Shown here: piece after piece, positions 60,019-64,000 of the stretch
How the letters are laid out: the number at the start of each line of letters is the position of its first letter
Position numbering within the stretch: position 1 is the stretch's first letter
Origin: Candidatus Didemnitutus sp.
GTDB taxonomy: Bacteria > Verrucomicrobiota > Verrucomicrobiia > Opitutales > Opitutaceae
Direction of reading: 5' to 3'
DNA: 64,000 nucleotides
Assembly: GCA_019634575.1 (NCBI GenBank)
Contig: JAHCAY010000002.1
Coordinates: 668,897-732,896, forward strand
Notes under the pieces: model-generated
The model's input: only the letters and a program-made list of their open reading frames with translations
What the model was told of the DNA's origin: nothing
Databases searched by the model: none
Made by a program: the position numbers and the translations under genes

Positions 60019-60614
60019 GCGGAGGTGCGGGCGAGTTGTTGTTCCAGTTCGGCGATGCGTTGTCGGAGAGGCGCGGTCAGCTCCGCGATCTCCTCGGTCG
60101 TGTAGCGCGGGGTGATGTATTTCGGGCAGTTCCAGTCGTGCGAGACGACGTCGATGAAAAAAAAGCGTTCGATCGTGCGATGCACCGCCGGCTCGGCGAG
60201 CTCGGCCAGCAGCTCGGGGTGCTCCCGCGCATCGACGGTGCGCGCGTGGCCGAGAATCTTCAGGCGCTGGCGGCGCGGGTAATCCATCAGGAAGAGCGCG
60301 GCGCGATCGTTCACGTCGAGGTTGCCGGTCGAGAGCAGCTGGCGGTTACCCTTGTAGTCGGCGAAGGCCAGGCGATCCGGTGCGAGCACGCGCAGAAATC
60401 CGGGACGTCCGCCGCGGTGCTGCATGTAGGGCCAGCCGGTTTCGCTCACGGTCGCGAGGTAGAAGCTGTCGCGGCGGCCGATGAACTCGATCTCGTCGGG
60501 CCCGAGCGGATCGTGCGCCGGCGCCGGCCGTTCCGCGCGCGCCGGGCCGTAGTAGCGTTCGCGCGCCGCGCGGACCGACGGCGTGCCGGTGACTTCGAGA
60601 AACTTTTCGGTCAT
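60015..60614 (-). CDS. Pyridoxamine 5'-phosphate oxidase-family flavoprotein
   Basis: A 199-residue protein with the split-barrel FMN fold: FIGRRDSFYLATVSETGWPY, the RGGRPGFLRVLAPDRLAFAD segment, GNRQLLSTGNLDVNDRAALF, and RLKILGHARTVDAREHPEL. The C-terminal 40 residues form a helical extension. It may bind FMN or F420 and act on small substrates. Coupled to the DUF1348 gene; preceded by a terminator. Confidence 0.9.
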   Translation of the reverse strand: MTEKFLEVTGTPSVRAARERYYGPARAERPAPAHDPLGPDEIEFIGRRDSFYLATVSETGWPYMQHRGGRPGFLRVLAPDRLAFADYKGNRQLLSTGNLDVNDRAALFLMDYPRRQRLKILGHARTVDAREHPELLAELAEPAVHRTIERFFFIDVVSHDWNCPKYITPRYTTEEIAELTAPLRQRIAELEQQLARTSA

Positions 60615-60619
60615 GGGAG

Positions 60620-60668
60620 AAAAATGCAGGCCGGCGCTGTGCCCCTTGCGCTCCCTGCGCCGGCCTGC
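60620..60668 (-). terminator. Rho-independent terminator after YHS gene
   Basis: GCAGGCCGGCGC and GCGCCGGCCTGC form a perfect 12-bp stem (60626-60637 with 60657-60668). On the minus strand it is followed by ATTTTTC. It ends the YHS-DsrE unit and separates it from the oxidase gene. Confidence 0.85.
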
Positions 60669-60674
60669 GACCCG

Positions 60675-61139
60675 TTACTTGGTCTCTCGCGCGACGAGCT
60701 CCGGCCAGTTGGCCTCGGCCTTGCGGAGATTGCCCGCCTTGTCCTCGGCGAAAGTGCGCTTGATGTCGTTGCTGAACTGGAGGACGAGCCGGCCATCGAT
60801 GATCTCCCACGTCTCGATTTCGACGGGGAAGAGCTTGCCGATGGACACGCCGAAGGCGCAGTAGCCGCCGTAGGCCGGCAGATACTTCGCGGGCTGGCGC
60901 AGGAACTCGGCCTTGTGCTCCTCGGAAGCGAAAAGGTAGGTGTGGCCCGCGTGCTCCGCGGCGATGAACGGGCTGCCCTTCATCGGCTTGTGGTCGGTGA
61001 AAAACGCCACGGGATCGTAGGCCTGGAGCGCGATGTTCGAGTGGCTGTCCGCGTTCACGATCGTGGCGGCGGCGGAAGCGACGACGCTCAGCAGCGAGCC
61101 GAGGCCGAGAAGAAGGAGGGAACGACGAATGAATTTCAT
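60675..61139 (-). CDS. Secreted YHS-domain protein
   Basis: From ATG 61139, 154 residues. A signal peptide (LLLLGLGSLLSVVASAAAT) is followed by a YHS domain with DPVAFFTDHKPMKGSPFIAA, TYLFASEEHKAEFLRQPAKY, and YGGYCAFGVSIGKLFP. YHS domains bind metals and occur near copper or redox proteins. It lies downstream of a DsrE-like gene on the same strand, so the two are probably cotranscribed. Confidence 0.9.
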   Translation of the reverse strand: MKFIRRSLLLLGLGSLLSVVASAAATIVNADSHSNIALQAYDPVAFFTDHKPMKGSPFIAAEHAGHTYLFASEEHKAEFLRQPAKYLPAYGGYCAFGVSIGKLFPVEIETWEIIDGRLVLQFSNDIKRTFAEDKAGNLRKAEANWPELVARETK

Positions 61140-61183
61140 GTGGATTGGGATTGTGAGAGGAGGATGGAGATGAAGCGCGGCGC

Positions 61184-61555
61184 TCAGAACACGAGGGTCT
61201 GCCAGCCTTCGGCGAGATAGCGGCGGAGATCGGAGATGCCCGGCGTGCCGGGGAGCGCGAAGTCCTTGAGCAGTTTCGCGCCGCTCGCCTGCGCGCCTTC
61301 GGTCGCGCCGAACACGGCCGCGCAACCGCAGGAGACGCCGCGGACGCTTTCGCGCACGGCGTTGTAGAGGCCGTTGGCGGGGTGCGAAACCTTGACGAGT
61401 TCCTCCGGCCAGCGCGTGCCGGCGCCGTTGAAGACGACCTCGACGGTGTCGCCGGCCTGCAGCGCGGCGTGAGCGACCGCGAGACCGTTGAAGGCGCGGC
61501 CGAGAGCTTCCTCACCGGCTTTCGGATCGGAAAGAATGACAATGGCAGTTTTCAT
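61184..61555 (-). CDS. DsrE/DsrF-like protein
   Basis: A 123-residue protein with the DsrE fold: a first strand MKTAIVILSDPKAGEEALGR, helix FNGLAVAHAALQAGDTVEV, FNGAGTRWPEELVK, and VSCGCAAVFGATEGAQASGA with a CGC pair that could be redox-active. It ends the strand-loop pattern with RRYLAEGWQTLVF. Probably sulphur or redox transfer. It is divergent from an HxlR-type regulator. Confidence 0.8.
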   Translation of the reverse strand: MKTAIVILSDPKAGEEALGRAFNGLAVAHAALQAGDTVEVVFNGAGTRWPEELVKVSHPANGLYNAVRESVRGVSCGCAAVFGATEGAQASGAKLLKDFALPGTPGISDLRRYLAEGWQTLVF

Positions 61556-61636
61556 ATCGTGATGGGTTCTTTGTTGTGTCGGCCCTGCAAAGATGCAGGG
61601 CTGCGACGTGCCACTATCTCACGGATTTTCGTTTTC

Positions 61637-61647
61637 CCACAGTGGGC
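61637..61647. promoter_or_regulatory. Inverted repeat in HxlR-DsrE divergent promoter
   Basis: CCCACAGTGGG (5-bp arms, one-base centre) lies in the gap between the divergent DsrE-like and HxlR-type genes. It is a plausible site for the regulator, but short. Confidence 0.3.
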
Positions 61648-61684
61648 ACAAATCGCGGGGATACGCACTTTTCGGTGTGTCTTT

Positions 61685-62047
61685 ATGAACGACAGCGACA
61701 AAAAATTTTTGACCATCATGCCCAAGCTGAAGACGCGGCGGGTGGAGAGATTGCTCGAGGAAGTCATCGGCTGCCGCTGGACGATCAGCGTGCTGCGCGC
61801 GGTGACCGACGGCGTGAATCGTCCCGGCGCGATGGAGCGGCACATCGCCGGCATCAGCACCAAAGTGCTCAGCGATCGCCTGCGGAAATTCACCAGCGCC
61901 GGACTGCTCGAACGCGTGCCTTACGCCGAGATCCCGCCGCGCGTCGAATACCGGCTCACCGAGTTCGGCCGGAAATTCGTGCGGCTGCTCCAGGAAGTGG
62001 AGAAACTGCAGCAGGAACTCGATGCCGAGCCGCGCGCGCGCCGTTGA
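61685..62047 (+). CDS. HxlR-family winged-helix transcription regulator
   Basis: From ATG 61685, 120 residues. The HxlR winged helix is clear: LLEEVIGCRWTISVLRAVTD, RPGAMERHIAGISTKVLSDR, LRKFTSAGLLERVPYAEIPP and RVEYRLTEFGRKFVRLLQEV. The single cysteine near residue 30 in IGCRW is where redox-sensing HxlR proteins such as HypR and YodB carry their sensor. Divergence from the DsrE-YHS unit suggests it controls that unit in response to redox or electrophile stress (inference). Confidence 0.92.
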   Translation: MNDSDKKFLTIMPKLKTRRVERLLEEVIGCRWTISVLRAVTDGVNRPGAMERHIAGISTKVLSDRLRKFTSAGLLERVPYAEIPPRVEYRLTEFGRKFVRLLQEVEKLQQELDAEPRARR

Positions 62048-62088
62048 TCGTGCCCGCGCGCGCGAAAGCCGTGGTCGCGCGCCGCGCG

Positions 62089-63510
62089 TCAGCTCGCGGG
62101 CGCTTCGCCGACGAGCGAGTTCAGATAAATTTCCAAGTTCGTGTAGCCTGACCCTGCGCGGATGGCGGCGCCATCGGCAGCGTGCTGCGGATCGAGACCG
62201 TGCGCGGTTTCCCATGCATCGGGGATGCCATCGCCATCGGTGTCCCAACCGGCGGGACGATGCACTTCCGGATAGTTGTCCCAGCCGCCCACATCGTCCT
62301 GCGAATCTGGCAGGCCCGGCAGGCCGGTCTTGCTACCCTTGAACTGCGCGGTGCCGGAACGGACCTCGGCGATCACGCGCCGGTCGTGCGGATCGAGGGC
62401 GGGGAAATTGCAGCCGACGTTCGCGAGCACGTCCGGGTAGGCTTCGTCCGCCGTTTGCGTGCGCACGTGCGGCGGGAAAAACTCGGTATCGGACCACGGA
62501 CTGTAGTTTTCCGGCAGGCGCCCGCCGCGCTCGGTGGTGGCGGTGCGCGCCTTGTCCGGCTCGTCGGCGACGAAGTGCCCGGGCATGACGTTGCCGGCGA
62601 CGTGATACCGCTGCGTGCCGGGGAAGCCGCCGTATTGGGCGTTCAGCGCGAAGAAGAATTTCGTGGCCGGACCGGGCTTGTAGTAATTTGCGACGAAGTT
62701 CACTTCGTGCGCGCCGCCGTCGGTCGCGCGATTTTTCCAGTTGTAGACGACGTTGTTTCGCAGATCGAGGCGGCCGGCGTAGGTGTGGCCGTTGTTCTTG
62801 TCGAGTCCGCCGGCGAGGCTCCAGTTGCGACCCGAGCAGTGCGCGAGGAGGTTGTGGTGGAAGCTGCCGATGTCGCCCCCGATGCTCGCGGCGTAGCCGT
62901 GCTGCGTGCCGGGCGGATAGTTTTTGTGTCCGGCGGCGTTGAGCGCCTCGGAAATGAGCGTGCGCTGGAGCGTGATGTTGTGCGCGCCGCGCGAGCTGAA
63001 TGCCTCATCGAGCGTCCAGCTGATCGAGCAGTGGTCGATGATGCAGTTGTCGGCGCCCGCCAGGCCCATGCCATCGAGTGTCGTGCCCGAGGTGTTGCCG
63101 GGGCGCACGCGGAGGTAGCGGATGATGACGTCGTGCGCGCCGAGGATGCCGAAGTTGTAGTTCGCGAGGCAGACGCCGAGGCCCGGCGCAGTCTGGCCAG
63201 CGACGGTGAGGTTCGAGTTCGCTGCGCGCACCACGAGTTTCGATTTCAACTGAATCAAGCCCGACACCTCGAACACGGCCGTGCGCGGACCTTCCGCCTC
63301 CACGGCGGCGCGCAGGCTGCCGGGACCGGAGTCGTCGAGGTTCGTGACCGCAATGACGCGCCCGCCGCGCCCGCCTTGGGCAAAGCGTCCGTAGCCCTCC
63401 GCGGTCGGAAACGCGAGCGACCGATCCGGCTGGTCGGCCGCTCCGGACGAAACGGCGGCGCTGGCAACAAACAGCGCGTGCCGGAGGAGAGCGGTGAACG
63501 ACAGGGTCAT
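62089..63510 (-). CDS. Pectate lyase-like secreted polysaccharide lyase
   Basis: A 473-residue protein with a signal peptide (residues 1-24). The right-handed beta-helix pattern of the pectate lyase superfamily is visible: AEGYGRFAQGGRGGRVIAVT, SGLIQLKSKLVVRAANSNL, GQTAPGLGVCLANYNFGIL, RYLRVRPGNTSGTTLDGMGL, and CIIDHCSISWTLDEAFSSRG, all typical of secreted lyases in Opitutaceae and Bacteroidetes. The C-terminal DTDGDGIPDAWETAHGLDP is a calcium-binding (thrombospondin type 3-like) motif. It probably cuts acidic plant or algal polysaccharide outside the cell or in the periplasm. Confidence 0.9.
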   Translation of the reverse strand: MTLSFTALLRHALFVASAAVSSGAADQPDRSLAFPTAEGYGRFAQGGRGGRVIAVTNLDDSGPGSLRAAVEAEGPRTAVFEVSGLIQLKSKLVVRAANSNLTVAGQTAPGLGVCLANYNFGILGAHDVIIRYLRVRPGNTSGTTLDGMGLAGADNCIIDHCSISWTLDEAFSSRGAHNITLQRTLISEALNAAGHKNYPPGTQHGYAASIGGDIGSFHHNLLAHCSGRNWSLAGGLDKNNGHTYAGRLDLRNNVVYNWKNRATDGGAHEVNFVANYYKPGPATKFFFALNAQYGGFPGTQRYHVAGNVMPGHFVADEPDKARTATTERGGRLPENYSPWSDTEFFPPHVRTQTADEAYPDVLANVGCNFPALDPHDRRVIAEVRSGTAQFKGSKTGLPGLPDSQDDVGGWDNYPEVHRPAGWDTDGDGIPDAWETAHGLDPQHAADGAAIRAGSGYTNLEIYLNSLVGEAPAS

Positions 63511-63680
63511 GTCCGAAAGACGTCGTCCACTCCGGTGGGATTACGGCATCGCGCGATTAGGACACGGCGATGCACCCGCGCGTCCGTTCGCACGATTTGC
63601 CAATAAATGCGCAGGCGGCCCGCTCATCGCGTCGATTTGGAAATAACCGCTGGCAAATTCGCCCGCGGCTCCATTTCCCC

Positions 63681-64000
63681 ATGACCGACTGGAGCGAGCG
63701 ATTCGAAACCGGAGATCCGCAGATCGATGCGGATCATCGGGAATTTTTCCGCCGCATCGCGGCCCTCAAGGCGGCATTCGCCGCGGGAGCGCCGGCGAAT
63801 CGCGCCGCTGAGCTGCTCCAACTGCTGCACGACCACGCACTCGCCCATTTCCAACGCGAGGAGCTCACCATGGCGCACACCGGCTGCAACGCCCACGCGG
63901 AGAACTGCGCAGCGCACCAGGAATTCGCCCGCAAGCTCGACGGCTGGACGCAGCTGCTTTGTCTGTCGGGCCCGACTCCGAGCCTGGTGGAGGACATCCA
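63681..64000 (+). CDS. Bacteriohemerythrin (partial, cut by window end)
   Basis: ATG 63681 starts MTDWSERFETGDPQIDADHR, and the di-iron ligands of hemerythrin follow in order: H of DADHREFF, H of LLHDH, HFQREE (H and E), and H of CAAHQEF, with 106 residues visible. The C-terminal ligand segment is beyond the window. It binds O2 and supports aerotaxis, oxygen buffering or delivery. Confidence 0.92.
   Translation, partial: MTDWSERFETGDPQIDADHREFFRRIAALKAAFAAGAPANRAAELLQLLHDHALAHFQREELTMAHTGCNAHAENCAAHQEFARKLDGWTQLLCLSGPTPSLVEDI

Noticed and set aside
62182..63606. 474-residue plus-strand frame opposite the pectate lyase
   Set aside because: The sequence is V/A/R/G-rich with no domain, while the minus strand has a signal peptide and beta-helix motifs.

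Overview
The window is GC-rich bacterial DNA. It suggests a Verrucomicrobiota genome, most likely Opitutaceae-like. The evidence is the tight pyrH-frr-UvrD helicase group with period-7 intergenic repeats, HYR-repeat and pectate-lyase secreted proteins, the DoxX/LemA/YHS-type household genes, and many short interspersed repeats ending in ACCACGGATT or its reverse complement. This assignment is inferred from gene content; no rRNA is present to confirm it.

Positions 1 to about 34100 are the right-hand part of an integrative conjugative element; its left end lies outside the window. On the minus strand, 18 closely coupled genes run from 16714 down past position 1, most joined by ATGA or TAATG overlaps. 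The first part is a P-type/VirB-like type IV secretion set (VirB2, B3, B4, lipoprotein, B5/TrbJ, small membrane protein, B6/TrbL, B8, B9, B10). It continues without a break into a type II secretion/type IV pilus-like set (PilP/GspB-like lipoprotein, GspF/PilC, prepilin-like protein, large Ig/InlB-repeat surface protein, secretin, GspE/PilB ATPase, second prepilin-like protein, truncated gene). Divergent from it are a predicted double ribbon-helix-helix regulator and a ClpB-D2-like AAA+ ATPase, followed by an AraC regulator. A second minus operon (22772 to 19685) encodes a relaxosome-type DNA-binding protein, a ParA-like ATPase, a membrane protein and the VirD4/TraG coupling protein. A third operon on the plus strand (23074 to 33824) encodes a MobF/TrwC relaxase, a small protein, a TnpV-like protein, a giant DarB-like methylase-helicase, a winged-helix protein and a large serine recombinase. 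The element appears to end between the recombinase gene and the 3' end of a tRNA-Gln(UUG) gene at 34103-34176.

The promoters of all the transfer operons carry copies of the motif TATGGGTTTA. At the divergent promoter at 16716-16777 it forms a perfect 16-bp inverted repeat around overlapping -35 boxes. The simplest reading is that one regulator, probably the double RHH protein encoded there, controls the whole transfer programme. The 300-bp gap at 22773-23073 also holds four AGTGG repeats at exact 11-bp spacing and several hairpins, and is the best oriT candidate.

Positions 34177 to 64000 look like ordinary chromosome: a LytTR response regulator with a MASE1/LytS-type kinase, a beta-propeller protein, an HYR-repeat secreted protein, a CheR-like methyltransferase overlapping a GAF histidine kinase, pyrH, frr and a UvrD/PcrA helicase. 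Next come a low-GC two-gene cassette (47888-48689) and a repeat-rich stretch (48.7-52.5 kb) that contains a CPBP protease and a leucine-rich-repeat protein. The remainder is a series of small metabolic and stress genes, a pectate lyase, and a bacteriohemerythrin cut by the window end.
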